Shown piece after piece: positions 42,810 to 51,668 of a stretch of DNA of 64,000 nucleotides. The translations under genes and the position numbers were made by a program. The stretch's first letter is position 1; every line of letters begins with the position of its first letter. The DNA comes from Sinorhizobium sp. 8-89 (GTDB lineage Bacteria > Pseudomonadota > Alphaproteobacteria > Rhizobiales > Rhizobiaceae), in assembly GCF_030124325.1 (NCBI RefSeq), contig NZ_JASKLR010000014.1, positions 1-64,000 on the forward strand. The letters run 5' to 3'. The notes under the pieces are model-generated. The model had not been told where the DNA came from. It was given only the letters and a program-made list of their open reading frames with translations, and did not search any database.

Positions 42810-44381
42810 ATGGCAGCTCCATATGATCTCAAGGACGACGGCGTGGTCGTCATCATCGGTTCCGGCGCCGGCGGCGGCACGCTCGGCAACGAACTTGCGC
42901 AAAAGGGCATCGACGTCGTCATTCTCGAGGCGGGCAGCCGCATCGAGTACGAGGATTTCATCAACGACGAATGGGAGAGTTTCGCCCAGCTTGCATGGCT
43001 CGATCACCGCACGACCGGCGGTGGCTGGCGCGTTTCGAAGGACTTCCCCAACCTCCCGGCCTGGATCGTCAAGGCAGTCGGCGGCACGACGACACATTGG
43101 GCTGGTGCATCGCTGCGTTTCCAGGAGCACGAGTTCAAGACGCTCACGCACTACGGAACGATAGAAGGCGCCAACCTGCTCGACTGGCCGCTGACGCTCG
43201 CCGAACTCGAGCCCTACTATGCCCGGGCCGAGGACAAGATGGGCGTGACCCGCACCAACGGCATCGAGGGCCTTCCGGGGAACAATAACTTCAAGGTCTT
43301 CAAGGCCGGTGCCGACAAGCTCGGCTACAAGGAATGTCACACCGGCCGGATGGCGATCAACTCCGCCGAGCGCGACGGCCGCATCGGCTGTCAGCAGACC
43401 GGCTTCTGCTTCCAGGGGTGCAAGTGGGGCGCCAAATGGTCGACGCTTTACACGGAAATCCCGAAGGGTGAGGCAACCGGCAAGCTGGAAGTCCGATCGA
43501 ATTCGCATGTGGTCAAGATCGAGCACGACAAGACCGGCAAGGTGACAGGCGTCGTATATGCCGACAAGGAAGGCAAACTTCATGAGCAGAAGGCCAGGAT
43601 CGTCTGCCTTGCCGGAAACTCGATCGAAAGCCCGCGACTGCTGCTCAATTCACACTCAGCAATGTTCCCCAACGGTCTGGCGAATTCCTCCGGTCAGGTC
43701 GGCAAGAACTACATGCGGCATACGACCGGCTCGGTCTACGCCGTTTTCGAGAAGCCCGTGCATATGTACCGCGGCACCACGATGGCCGGCATCATCAGGG
43801 ACGAGGCAAGACATGACCCGTCGCGCGGTTTCGTCGGTGGTTACGAGTTGGAAACGCTGGCGCTTGGCGTGCCCTTTATGGCGGCCTTCCTTGATCCGGG
43901 TGGCTGGGGCCGTTCCTTCACCTCAGCCATGGACAGCTATGCCAACATGGCAGGCCTGTGGATCGTCGGCGAGGACATGCCGCAGGAGCAGAATGCGGTA
44001 AAGCTGCATCCCGAGCTCAAGGATCAGTACGGGATGCCGATCCCCGATGTCTGGTTCACCGACCACCCGAACGACAAGGCGATGCGCAACCATGCCTACA
44101 AGCAGGGAATGGCCCTTTACTCGGCCATTGGAGCGATCCGCACCTTCCCGACCCCACCCTATCCTTCGACCCATAATCTTGGAACCAACCGCATGAGCGA
44201 AAAGGCCTCCGACGGTGTGGTCAACAAATGGGGTCAGACGCATGACATCCAGAATCTCTTCATTTCCGACGGGAGCCAGTTCACCACGGGCGGAGCGGAA
44301 AACCCGACACTGACGATCGTTATGCTGGCAATCCGCCAGGCAGACCGTATTGCCAACGAAATGGGCGCCGGGACCATTTGA
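42810..44381 (+). CDS. GMC-family FAD dehydrogenase large subunit
   Basis: This 523-residue GMC flavoprotein has VVVIIGSGAGGGTLGNELAQ at the FAD site, VGGTTTHWAGASLRF, QQTGFCFQGCKWGAKWST with several Cys, LAGNSIESPRLLLNS, and the C-terminal NPTLTIVMLAIRQADRIANE. It resembles the catalytic subunits of gluconate, sorbitol or glucose dehydrogenases. With the Tat-exported small subunit it should act in the periplasm on a polyol or sugar acid. Electrons would need a cytochrome c encoded elsewhere. The start at 42810 is chosen for GGGAGG upstream and family length. Confidence 0.9.
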   Translation: MAAPYDLKDDGVVVIIGSGAGGGTLGNELAQKGIDVVILEAGSRIEYEDFINDEWESFAQLAWLDHRTTGGGWRVSKDFPNLPAWIVKAVGGTTTHWAGASLRFQEHEFKTLTHYGTIEGANLLDWPLTLAELEPYYARAEDKMGVTRTNGIEGLPGNNNFKVFKAGADKLGYKECHTGRMAINSAERDGRIGCQQTGFCFQGCKWGAKWSTLYTEIPKGEATGKLEVRSNSHVVKIEHDKTGKVTGVVYADKEGKLHEQKARIVCLAGNSIESPRLLLNSHSAMFPNGLANSSGQVGKNYMRHTTGSVYAVFEKPVHMYRGTTMAGIIRDEARHDPSRGFVGGYELETLALGVPFMAAFLDPGGWGRSFTSAMDSYANMAGLWIVGEDMPQEQNAVKLHPELKDQYGMPIPDVWFTDHPNDKAMRNHAYKQGMALYSAIGAIRTFPTPPYPSTHNLGTNRMSEKASDGVVNKWGQTHDIQNLFISDGSQFTTGGAENPTLTIVMLAIRQADRIANEMGAGTI

Positions 44382-44392
44382 CATCCAGCCCT

Positions 44393-44417
44393 ACCGGCCG
44401 CTGACTTTGCGGCCGGT
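44393..44417 (+). terminator. Hairpin after GMC large subunit gene
   Basis: Perfect 9-bp stem ACCGGCCGC / GCGGCCGGT with loop TGACTTT, 11 bases after the stop codon. There is only a short pyrimidine tract (CCTCCC) after it, so termination strength is uncertain. Confidence 0.5.
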
Positions 44418-44869
44418 CCTCCCGCGCGGCCTGCTGTTCGCAGACCGTGCCACCTGTGACCGCTCCGCCGGTCACTTTTTGGCGTCTTCCTCACTTTGTG
44501 TGGTGATCGACATCGATCGGCAGCATCCTGGGCCGCAGGAGTTCAGTGCGGGCCCAGCCATAGCCGCGAAACCGGTGAACCCCCGTTTCAGGATGTCACC
44601 TTCCTAGCCTGGTCTCCGGAGAGTATTCCCCTCGACTTGATGCACAAGGCGGCAGCCACGACGCGAGATTACCTCGCCCCTCCGCTGGATCCAGGCTGCG
44701 GGTGGCACGCAGAGAAGTTGGGCGCAGCCGAGCAACCGCGCTGTCGGCCTTGTTGGTGCGCCGCCAACTGGCAAGAAGCCGCCCCAGGTTAGAGAAGCTG
44801 CCGGTACAGCCGCGTAGTCCGATTTCATGGGACAGGTCAACCTCGCGGTTTCCAGCTCACGATGATGGA
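44418..44869. other. Intergenic stretch without a gene
   Basis: About 450 bases between the GMC terminator hairpin and the ISL3 remnant. Short frames on both strands show no family features. The right part may be the unrecognisable end of the insertion element. Confidence 0.35.
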
Positions 44870-45230
44870 CCATATAACGCCAGCAGGGCGCCAACTCCAG
44901 TCATCGATACCGTCCGGAGCGAGCTTGGCCCGTTGCGTGGCGCATGTCGTTGGAATTGCCGCAGGATCGTATCGTCGCTGACCGGCATGCCAAGACGCTT
45001 CATCAGACTGCAGGACGCCCGCCGGCGCTGTGTCCGAGCAGACCGACAATCTCGATGACCCTTTTTGTCCGGCGCATAGGGAGCAGCAACCGCTGGCAAT
45101 GGCTCGGTGGATGTTTTGTCGTTCATAATTCGATATGCACACCAGAATGCTGCGGCTGAACAGCCGTGCTGATTTCGGGTCCGCCGTCCGCAATCGGAGC
45201 AAACACCTGCGCCGGACCAGGTGGCCAATT
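44870..45230 (-). mobile_element. ISL3-family transposase remnant
   Basis: Scattered frames on the minus strand give CSDCGRRTRNQHG (the zinc-binding start of ISL3 transposases), STEPLPAVAAPYA, then LMKRLGMPVSDDTILRQFQR and, in another frame, DGIDDWSWRPAGVIWSIIV. This is the order seen in ISL3 transposases (LGMPVSDDTILRRLKR, IDDWAWRRG). The DDE domain beyond the first Asp is lost. It is a short, broken remnant upstream of the sigma54 promoter of the decarboxylase gene. Confidence 0.65.
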
Positions 45231-45394
45231 CGCGTTCGTTCGCATGCCTACGCAGCGCGGCATCGTCGCTAACCGCGAATGAACCACACAAATTGAGAAA
45301 GACCCTAAATCCCAAGCATCAAGAAGTCCGAGAGATCGGCGCTTCTGGTCCGTTTTATGCAATTGTAACTACAAGCTGCCAGTCAAATCGTTAG

Positions 45395-45422
45395 CTGAAA
45401 TGAAGGTCCATCTCGATTTCAG
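45395..45422. promoter_or_regulatory. Inverted repeat upstream of the adc sigma54 promoter
   Basis: CTGAAAT-N14-ATTTCAG is a perfect 7-bp inverted repeat whose arms extend imperfectly (TAGCTGAAAT, ATTTCAG-AA-GCTA). It ends about 128 bases before the -24 element, within range of an upstream activator site. It does not match the palindrome at 50018. Confidence 0.3.
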
Positions 45423-45549
45423 AAGCTAGCCGGTCGGCGATGGCGCCAGTGACGAGATTCTTACAAACCAAGACAAATCTTGCCGATCCGATAGCTGAGC
45501 GGCCGTCGCGGGAAGCGTGAAAGCTTATCCAAACAATAGATTACCGCGT

Positions 45550-45565
45550 TGGCATGCTCCTTGCT
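45550..45565 (+). promoter_or_regulatory. Sigma54 (-24/-12) promoter of adc
   Basis: TGGCATG-CTCC-TTGCT has the invariant GG and GC with correct spacing and is one base from the TGGCACG-N4-TTGCW consensus. It lies 50 bases before the adc start, so transcription would begin about 40 bases before the gene. Confidence 0.8.
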
Positions 45566-45615
45566 GTGCGAGTGTCCTTGTTGGAGATTAGCCCACAGCC
45601 AAGGAGATAGAAGCC

Positions 45616-46368
45616 TTGAAGTCCAAAGATGTGCGTGCCCAAGCCTATTCGATGCCGCTGACAAGCCCCGCCTGCCCGAGGGGCCCATATCGCTTCGTCA
45701 ATCGCGAGTACCTTATCATCACCTACCGGACGGACCCCGACCGGCTACGCGGCGTGGTCCCTCAGCCGCTAGAATTCGATGATCCTTTGGTAAAGTTTGA
45801 GTTCATTCGCATGCCCGACTGTGCGGGTTTCGGGAGCTATGTGGAGTCCGGTCAGGTCATTCCCGTACGGTTTAACGGCATGATCGGCGGCTATTCGCAT
45901 ACCATGTATTTGGACGACGGACCGCCAATTTTTGGTGGCCGAGAGTTGTGGGGATTCCCGAAGAAATATGCGCATCCTGCATTGGAGGTCCATAGGGACA
46001 CGCTGGTCGGCACCCTCGACTACGGCCCGGTCCGGATCGCAACGGGGACCATGGGTTTTAAACATTGGGCACTCGACCACACCGAGGTGCTGGCCTCGCT
46101 GTGCCAGCCGACATTCCTATTGAAGATTATTCCGCATGTAGATGGCAGCCTGAGAGTTTGCGAACTCGTACTCCTTAAGATGGAGGATGTGATGTTGAAG
46201 GGCGCATGGGGTGGACCCGCAGGCTTGGACTTGCGGCCCCACGCGCTGGCGCCCGTTGCTGAACTGCCGGTTCTGGAGGTCGTTTCAGCCGCTCATTTCG
46301 TCGCCGATCTGACACTAGGCCTCGGCACAGTTGTTCACGACTATCTGGCGGAAACGCAGACGGCTTGA
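45616..46368 (+). CDS. adc: Acetoacetate decarboxylase
   Basis: This 250-residue protein should convert acetoacetate to acetone and CO2 in the cytoplasm. The Schiff-base lysine region [14 protein letters not shown] aligns with the catalytic site of the Clostridium enzyme; Lys116 is the expected nucleophile, with the preceding Glu of GRELW as partner. [16 protein letters not shown] and [10 protein letters not shown] are further conserved stretches. The start is a TTG preceded by AAGGAGATAG. A sigma54 promoter lies just upstream and a patatin gene follows after 38 bases. In this setting the product acetone could feed the monooxygenase encoded at 54.6 kb. Confidence 0.92.
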   Translation: MKSKDVRAQAYSMPLTSPACPRGPYRFVNREYLIITYRTDPDRLRGVVPQPLEFDDPLVKFEFIRMPDCAGFGSYVESGQVIPVRFNGMIGGYSHTMYLDDGPPIFGGRELWGFPKKYAHPALEVHRDTLVGTLDYGPVRIATGTMGFKHWALDHTEVLASLCQPTFLLKIIPHVDGSLRVCELVLLKMEDVMLKGAWGGPAGLDLRPHALAPVAELPVLEVVSAAHFVADLTLGLGTVVHDYLAETQTA

Positions 46369-46406
46369 ATCCAGGTTACCGATATCACGAGAGCCGAGGC
46401 AATCTC

Positions 46407-47489
46407 ATGCCCGACCAAGTGACACAAAAACGGGTCGATATGGCGCTTCAGGGTGGCGGGTCCCACGGCGCTCTGACCTGGGGGGTGCTGGATCGGCTAT
46501 TGGAAGACGGTCGCATCCACATCTGCAGCATCAGCGGGACGAGCGCCGGTGCGATGAATGCCGTCGTGCTGGCGGACGGCATAGAAAAGGCGGGTGCGGA
46601 GGGTGGACGCGATGCGCTGGCAGCATTCTGGAAAGCAGTGAGCGACGCCGGGCGCTGGTCTCCGCTGCGCCGCACGCCATGGGACCGCATGTTCGACAAT
46701 TTCAGCCTCGACCACTCCCCAGCTTACTTCTGGTTTGAACAGGTTACGCGGCAATTCTCTCCTTATGAACTGAACCCGTTCGACATCAATCCGTTGCGCG
46801 ACCTGATTGCCGGCGCAGTCGACTTCGACGCAGTGAATCGGTGTTGCAGGCTCAAGGTATACGTCACCGCTACAAATGTGCGCACAGGCTGGGCCAAGGT
46901 GTTCACGCAGCCCGACCTCTCCGTTGAAACTGTCATGGCGTCCGCCTGCCTGCCGTTCATGTTCAAAGCGGTCGAGATCGACGGTGAGGCCTACTGGGAT
47001 GGCGGCTACATCGGTAATCCCGCGCTCTATCCGCTCTTCGACGACCCCGCCACCCGAGACATCGTGATCGTCCAAGTCAACCCGCTTGTCCGGGAGGAAT
47101 TGCCGACCACCGGCCGAGCAATCATCAACCGGCTGAACGAAGTGACCTTCAATGCAGCGCTCCTGAAGGAATTGCGTTCAATCCATCTCCTGCACGAGTT
47201 GATCAAGTTGGAGGGGCTGGAAGCCGAGCGTTATCGTGACAGCTACCTTCACCTGATCCATGCCCACGAGGAGATTCAGCACCTTAGCGCGTCAAGCAAA
47301 TTCGCGGCTGAATGGAGCTATCTGCTCTATCTCAAGGAGCGTGGACGGGAGTGGGCCGAACGCTTCCTCAACCAGCATTTCGACGACCTTGGCGTCCGCT
47401 CGACGCTCGACCTCGGCCAGCTGTTCAGCGACAGTTTCAGGTTGCCTCAATTCGACGATGCACCAGCCGACAACGCGTCGACGGAGTGA
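46407..47489 (+). CDS. Patatin-like phospholipase
   Basis: This 360-residue soluble patatin has the oxyanion loop MALQGGGSHGALTWGVLD, nucleophile Ser46 in ISGTSAGAMN, and catalytic Asp198 in YWDGGYIGNP. It acts on a lipid or polyester. Genes of this subgroup are often next to acetoacetate decarboxylase or 3-hydroxybutyrate dehydrogenase, suggesting a link with polyhydroxybutyrate or acetoacetate turnover; that is inference. It shares the sigma54 promoter with adc. GAGG precedes the ATG. Confidence 0.9.
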   Translation: MPDQVTQKRVDMALQGGGSHGALTWGVLDRLLEDGRIHICSISGTSAGAMNAVVLADGIEKAGAEGGRDALAAFWKAVSDAGRWSPLRRTPWDRMFDNFSLDHSPAYFWFEQVTRQFSPYELNPFDINPLRDLIAGAVDFDAVNRCCRLKVYVTATNVRTGWAKVFTQPDLSVETVMASACLPFMFKAVEIDGEAYWDGGYIGNPALYPLFDDPATRDIVIVQVNPLVREELPTTGRAIINRLNEVTFNAALLKELRSIHLLHELIKLEGLEAERYRDSYLHLIHAHEEIQHLSASSKFAAEWSYLLYLKERGREWAERFLNQHFDDLGVRSTLDLGQLFSDSFRLPQFDDAPADNASTE

Positions 47490-47669
47490 AAGATGTTCGG
47501 GATCCCTGCCCATTCTCGCGGCGCGTGGTGCACCATTATTCTGGTCCATCGAGGTGTTTCCCAGCACCTGGACCTTGCCGTGATCGCCACAAGGGCGGGA
47601 CCGATTCTTGCGAGCTAAATTGCGGCGCTGCGCGCTTGTGCCCTGGCCGTCTTCTCGTGTGAATGCGAA

Positions 47670-48045
47670 TCATTTGAAGTGCCCGTGTAGGACTTCGACA
47701 TTGTAGCCATTTGGCTCGGTGATGAAGAAGAAGCGCGCGAACAGGCCAGATTGCGTTCGGATCGCGATAGTTTTCCTGCGCGCGACACCCGCCTGCGATA
47801 GTCTGCATGTTCGGCATCGAGGTCCATCATAGAAACGGCGAGGTGGCCGAATCCCTCGCCGAGGCCCCATCGGGCTCTTCGCGTTCCCTGTTGATCGTAA
47901 ATTCTACCTCGAAGTCGCTGTCGTCGGTCAGTGAGCGTGATAGTCTCGAAGCCAAACCGATCGGCCACTTCGAAGAGCTTTGCAGGGGATCGTCTTTGCT
48001 CGCTAGACGACGCGATCGGGGACGATCTCTGGTACGCTGAGTGCG
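47670..48045 (-). pseudogene. Glyoxalase I gene, frameshifted
   Basis: The minus strand reads KLFEVADRFGFETITLT, then in other frames DFEVEFTINREREE, then GLGEGFGHLAVSMMDLDAEH and FARFFFITEPNGYNVEVLHG ending HFK and a stop. It follows the intact gloA at 41726 closely (FGHLAVS, FFIT-PNGY-VEVL) but requires at least three frame changes. It lies between the patatin gene and the regulator gene, so the cluster once had its own glyoxalase. Confidence 0.75.
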
Positions 48046-48093
48046 GCATCTCTCGGCAGGTCGCGAGAACTCAAGCCATGTGGAAGCATCCTT

Positions 48094-49965
48094 TCATCGG
48101 ATGTGTTTGTGGACCGTCGTTCGAGACAGCCCGAGCAAACGTGCAGTCTCAGACGCATTGTTGCCGGTCTGCCGATAAGTCGCGCGGATTTCGGCACATC
48201 GGCGCCTGCTGAAGGTATTATTCAGACAGCCCTTGCAGCAATCGGTGACGGCATCCTCAACCCCATGATCGAAAGAATCCTCATCGAGATAGTCCATATG
48301 CCGTCGAATGAGCGCGCGTTGGAGCGCTGCGTTCAGTTCGCGGATGTTGCCAGGCCAAGATCGCTGTGCGAGGCGGGTAATAGCGGCGTCCGTGATTGCC
48401 GTTCCAGGCGCCAGCTTCTTCATCAAATGCTCGACGATGAGCGGGAAATCGGATCGCTCGCTCAGCGGTGGAAGATTTATCGTGATGGCGTTGAGCCGGT
48501 AAAGCAGATCGGCCCGGAACGCGCGACCCCTCACCATATCGTGCAGGCTCCGGTTTGTGGCCGAGACGATCTGAACGTCGACTTTGTAGACCTTCTGCCC
48601 GCCCACGGGGCGCACTTCCATCGAATCGAGAAAGCGTAGAAGTGCCGTCTGGGAGGCAAGTGGAATGTCGGCCACCTCGTCAAGAAACAGGGTGCCGCCA
48701 TCGGCGGCGCGCGCGAGCCCCGGCGCACCGTCGTCGCGTGCATTCGTGTAGGCGCCGCGCTCGTGCCCGAAAATTTCGGCGATGAACAACTGCTCCGGTA
48801 CGGCGCCGCAATTGAGAGCGACGAATTCACCTTTGCGCCGGCTCAACCTGTGCAGATGGCGCGCCATTAGCTCCTTGCCAGTCCCAGTGTCCCCGCATAT
48901 ATGGACCGGCATTCTCAGTGCCGTGGCATCTGCCAGTTCGGCCATGGCGCGCTTGAGCAGCCGATCCTCGCAGATGAAGTCCGGCTTTTCGGGATCGCTG
49001 ATGAGAGCCGGAAAGGAGGGAGCGGGCCGCGTCAGGGGGCGCATCGCCATGCCCTCTCCGATTTGGCGGCAGACCATGAACACACCGCTACCGGCCCGGT
49101 CCCGTACGCGGATGATGCCACCGCCCAGCAGCCCATCCATAGCTGCGCCGAAACCCGCCACGAAGAGACGGTCGAAATGCACACCCTGCGCTGCCGGCAA
49201 CCCGGCAAGAAGTGCCATGCCCGGCCGGTTGATCAAGGCGACGGTGCCGTCGCCCGAAACTGCAATAAGTCCCGCGGAAAGGGTGTCAAGATACTCGGCG
49301 CGCGGGTGGAAGGCGAAGATGAAGCTGCCGGCGTTCTCGCGGAAGATGAGCCCATTCTCGATCTGCGCGGCCGCCATCCGCACGAGCGCGTGTGTATGCT
49401 GCTGACGTGCGTCGTTCGAGCAGGAGGCGTCGAGCAGTCCAAGGACCTCGCCGTTTGTGCCAAGGATGGGCGCGGCCATGCAACTCAGGTGACCATGGCA
49501 GTTGAAATAGTGCTCACGTCCATACACGGCGATCGGCTGGCGCTCTCGCGCGACCAGGCCGAGAGCGTTGGTGCCACGCTCGCTTTCCCTCCACATGCTG
49601 CCAGGGATGATGGAGCGTCCAACCGAGCTTTCGGCAAAATGCGGGTCGCTGATCGTGTCGAGCACCACGCCCCCCGCGTCCGCAAGCGCGATCATGAAGT
49701 TCGAACCTGCTATCTGCGTGTGAAGGAGGTGCATTTCTGCGAGCGCCAGCGATCTTAGCACCGCATTCTCATCGCGTCGGTGGCGCACGTCGCTGAAGGG
49801 AACGACGGCGTCGCGCGGGATGCCGGCGGGATCGAGCCCCAGTTCACGACACCGTTGCCAGCTGTCAGCGACGAGTGGCGCCACTGCACCGGCCGGAAAA
49901 CTTCTCCCCTGTTCGAGAGCGGCTCGCGCCCGCTCCAATCCCGAAAGATGTTGCATGGCTTCCAT
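48094..49965 (-). CDS. Sigma54-dependent transcriptional activator (AcoR/MimR type)
   Basis: This 623-residue enhancer-binding protein has an N-terminal sensor with a GAF-like region (DTISDPHFAESSVGRSIIPG, ANGEVLGLLDAS type), and an AAA+ domain with Walker A GDTGTGKE near 357-364, GGTLFLDEVADIPL, and the R-finger segment. The C-terminal Fis helix-turn-helix is ATYRQTGNNASETARLLGLS. The sigma54-contact loop reads GAYTNA (404-409) where GAFTGA is usual, so the invariant-looking second Gly is Asn. It is divergent from the alcohol dehydrogenase gene. Three sigma54 promoters in the surrounding 9 kb are its likely targets. Related regulators respond to acetoin, acetone or alcohols. Confidence 0.9.
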   Translation of the reverse strand: MEAMQHLSGLERARAALEQGRSFPAGAVAPLVADSWQRCRELGLDPAGIPRDAVVPFSDVRHRRDENAVLRSLALAEMHLLHTQIAGSNFMIALADAGGVVLDTISDPHFAESSVGRSIIPGSMWRESERGTNALGLVARERQPIAVYGREHYFNCHGHLSCMAAPILGTNGEVLGLLDASCSNDARQQHTHALVRMAAAQIENGLIFRENAGSFIFAFHPRAEYLDTLSAGLIAVSGDGTVALINRPGMALLAGLPAAQGVHFDRLFVAGFGAAMDGLLGGGIIRVRDRAGSGVFMVCRQIGEGMAMRPLTRPAPSFPALISDPEKPDFICEDRLLKRAMAELADATALRMPVHICGDTGTGKELMARHLHRLSRRKGEFVALNCGAVPEQLFIAEIFGHERGAYTNARDDGAPGLARAADGGTLFLDEVADIPLASQTALLRFLDSMEVRPVGGQKVYKVDVQIVSATNRSLHDMVRGRAFRADLLYRLNAITINLPPLSERSDFPLIVEHLMKKLAPGTAITDAAITRLAQRSWPGNIRELNAALQRALIRRHMDYLDEDSFDHGVEDAVTDCCKGCLNNTFSRRRCAEIRATYRQTGNNASETARLLGLSRTTVHKHIR

Positions 49966-50017
49966 CGTCCTCCTCTGGAAACGCCTGGCCCGTTACGCGA
50001 GCGCAGCAATAGCTAGA

Positions 50018-50050
50018 AACTGAACAGTCCGCTGTTCGCACTGTTCAGTT
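50018..50050. promoter_or_regulatory. Perfect 11-bp inverted repeat, candidate activator site
   Basis: AACTGAACAGT-N11-ACTGTTCAGTT is a perfect inverted repeat. It lies between the divergent activator and alcohol dehydrogenase genes, 61 bases upstream of the -24/-12 promoter and 52 bases before the activator start. It can serve as enhancer for one gene and autoregulatory site for the other. Confidence 0.65.
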
Positions 50051-50111
50051 GATGAACGCGCCACACCCGAAAGAAGAGCGCAAGTCGTTGTTTTTCCAAA
50101 TCTTCAGCCAG

Positions 50112-50127
50112 TGGCATGAAGGTTGCT
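50112..50127 (+). promoter_or_regulatory. Sigma54 (-24/-12) promoter of the alcohol dehydrogenase gene
   Basis: TGGCATG-AAGG-TTGCT has the same -24 and -12 elements as the adc promoter and the correct spacing. It ends 43 bases before the ATG. Confidence 0.8.
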
Positions 50128-50170
50128 CCTTCGGTTGGCAGTTCTTAGATTTGCCATGGAGGAGGGTTTC

Positions 50171-51223
50171 ATGAAAGCGCAAGTGCTTACCCGATACGAC
50201 GACAGCCTTACCGCGGGACAATGGGTCTCGCTGCAGGAGGTCACCGATCCAAAGATCAATAAATCGACGGATGTTATTGTCCGTGTTGGTGGCGCAGGTG
50301 TGTGCCGGACAGACTTGCACATCATCGAGGGCGTCTGGCGGCCCCACATGGATCCTGATGGAGACCACCTCCTTCCCCTGATCATGGGGCACGAGAACGC
50401 CGGCTGGGTTGAAGCGGTTGGCAAGGAGGTGGAAGGCATCAAAGTCGGTGATCCGGTCATCGTGCATCCGAAGATTTCCGGAGGAACCTGCCTTGCCTGC
50501 AGACGCGGGTTCGACATGCATGGACCGGGCAAGTTTCCGGGTCTCGATTGCAACGGCGGCTACGCGGAATATCTTTGCACGTCGGAGCGCAATATTGTGC
50601 CTCTGCCGAAGACACTGGCGCCCAAGGAGGTAGCGCCCTATGCCGACGCGGGATTGACCGCCTATCGGGCGGTTAAGAAGGCAACGCGTCATCTTTTGCC
50701 CGGCGAAAACTGTGTCGTCATTGGCGCCGGCGGACTCGGCCACATTGGTATCCAGTGCCTGAAGGCGATGTGCGCCGCCGATGTCATCGTCGTCGACAAA
50801 TCTGATGACTCCCTCGCGCTTGCGGGCAAGATCGGAGCTGACAAGCTCGTCAAGGCGGATGGCAATGAGGTCGAGGCGGTGCTGGCCCTGACCGCTGGGC
50901 AAGGCGCGGAAGCCGTGATCGACTTTGTCGGCGAAAGAGGCACGACTACTAAGGGGCTCGCCATGACGCGCCCGATGGGCAGCTACTACGTCGTGGGCTA
51001 CGGCGAGGACATCCGCGTGCCGACCGTCGACATGGTGATCACCGAGAAGAACATCATCGGCAACCTGGTGGGCACGTGGGCTGAACTGGTGGAGTTGATG
51101 GCGCTCGCGGATCGGGGACTGGTCGAATTGACAACGGTCGAATACCGTCTCGCCGACGCGAACCGGGCGCTGCAGGATCTCAATAGCGGTCGCATCCATG
51201 GACGGGCCGTGCTCATCCCTTGA
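50171..51223 (+). CDS. adh: NAD+-dependent alcohol dehydrogenase (MDR family)
   Basis: This 350-residue zinc-type medium-chain dehydrogenase has catalytic zinc ligands Cys45 (GAGVCRTDLH) and His74-Glu75 (GHENAGW), and the Rossmann motif VVIGAGGLGHIGIQCLKA. It probably oxidises the alcohol made by the monooxygenase (2-propanol, acetol or another short alcohol). The structural-zinc lobe is reduced: only Cys107 and Cys110 of the usual four Cys are clear (GGTCLACRRGFDMHGPGKF). GGAGGG precedes the ATG. It has its own sigma54 promoter. Confidence 0.9.
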   Translation: MKAQVLTRYDDSLTAGQWVSLQEVTDPKINKSTDVIVRVGGAGVCRTDLHIIEGVWRPHMDPDGDHLLPLIMGHENAGWVEAVGKEVEGIKVGDPVIVHPKISGGTCLACRRGFDMHGPGKFPGLDCNGGYAEYLCTSERNIVPLPKTLAPKEVAPYADAGLTAYRAVKKATRHLLPGENCVVIGAGGLGHIGIQCLKAMCAADVIVVDKSDDSLALAGKIGADKLVKADGNEVEAVLALTAGQGAEAVIDFVGERGTTTKGLAMTRPMGSYYVVGYGEDIRVPTVDMVITEKNIIGNLVGTWAELVELMALADRGLVELTTVEYRLADANRALQDLNSGRIHGRAVLIP

Positions 51224-51338
51224 GCCGTATAGTGCGGGCGGAAGAGCGCTCCGCCTTCGGCCTGCACGCCTGACGTCCGGGCGCCGGCCGCCATGGGCAG
51301 GGATTGATCGGTCGCTACCACAAACCGAAGGGAACAGC

Positions 51339-51599
51339 ATGTGTAAAACCCTTACTGCGAGGGACCCGCAGCCTTTCCGGAAAATCAGCCGGCCGCTGAG
51401 GATTGCGGGTCATTCGACGAGCATCTGTCTGGAGTCCGCCTTCTGGCAGGTTCTTGACGCGATGGCCGTGGCCGAGGGTCTGTCAACGCCGAAGCTCATT
51501 TCTGTCCTGCATGAGGAGGCGGCCCAAATGCACGAGGACCTGCCGAATTTCGCCTCAGTACTACGAACCCTCTGTCTTCTGCACGAGAGCGGACGGTGA
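51339..51599 (+). CDS. Ribbon-helix-helix domain protein, paralogue
   Basis: This 86-residue RHH_4-type protein has ISRPLRIAGHSTSICLESAF, VLDAMAVAEGLSTPKLISVL and LPNFASVLRTLCLLHESG. It matches the protein at 41235-41537 over its full length. It sits after the alcohol dehydrogenase gene, 115 bases on, with GGGAA before the ATG. It might read through from the sigma54 promoter. A DNA-binding role is expected from the family but its target is unknown. Confidence 0.82.
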   Translation: MCKTLTARDPQPFRKISRPLRIAGHSTSICLESAFWQVLDAMAVAEGLSTPKLISVLHEEAAQMHEDLPNFASVLRTLCLLHESGR

Positions 51600-51668
51600 A
51601 TGCTGCATCCGAATTCGGCTAACGGCCCCGCGCCTCGCGACACCTGTCACAAGGCGCAGGCCAGTTAC

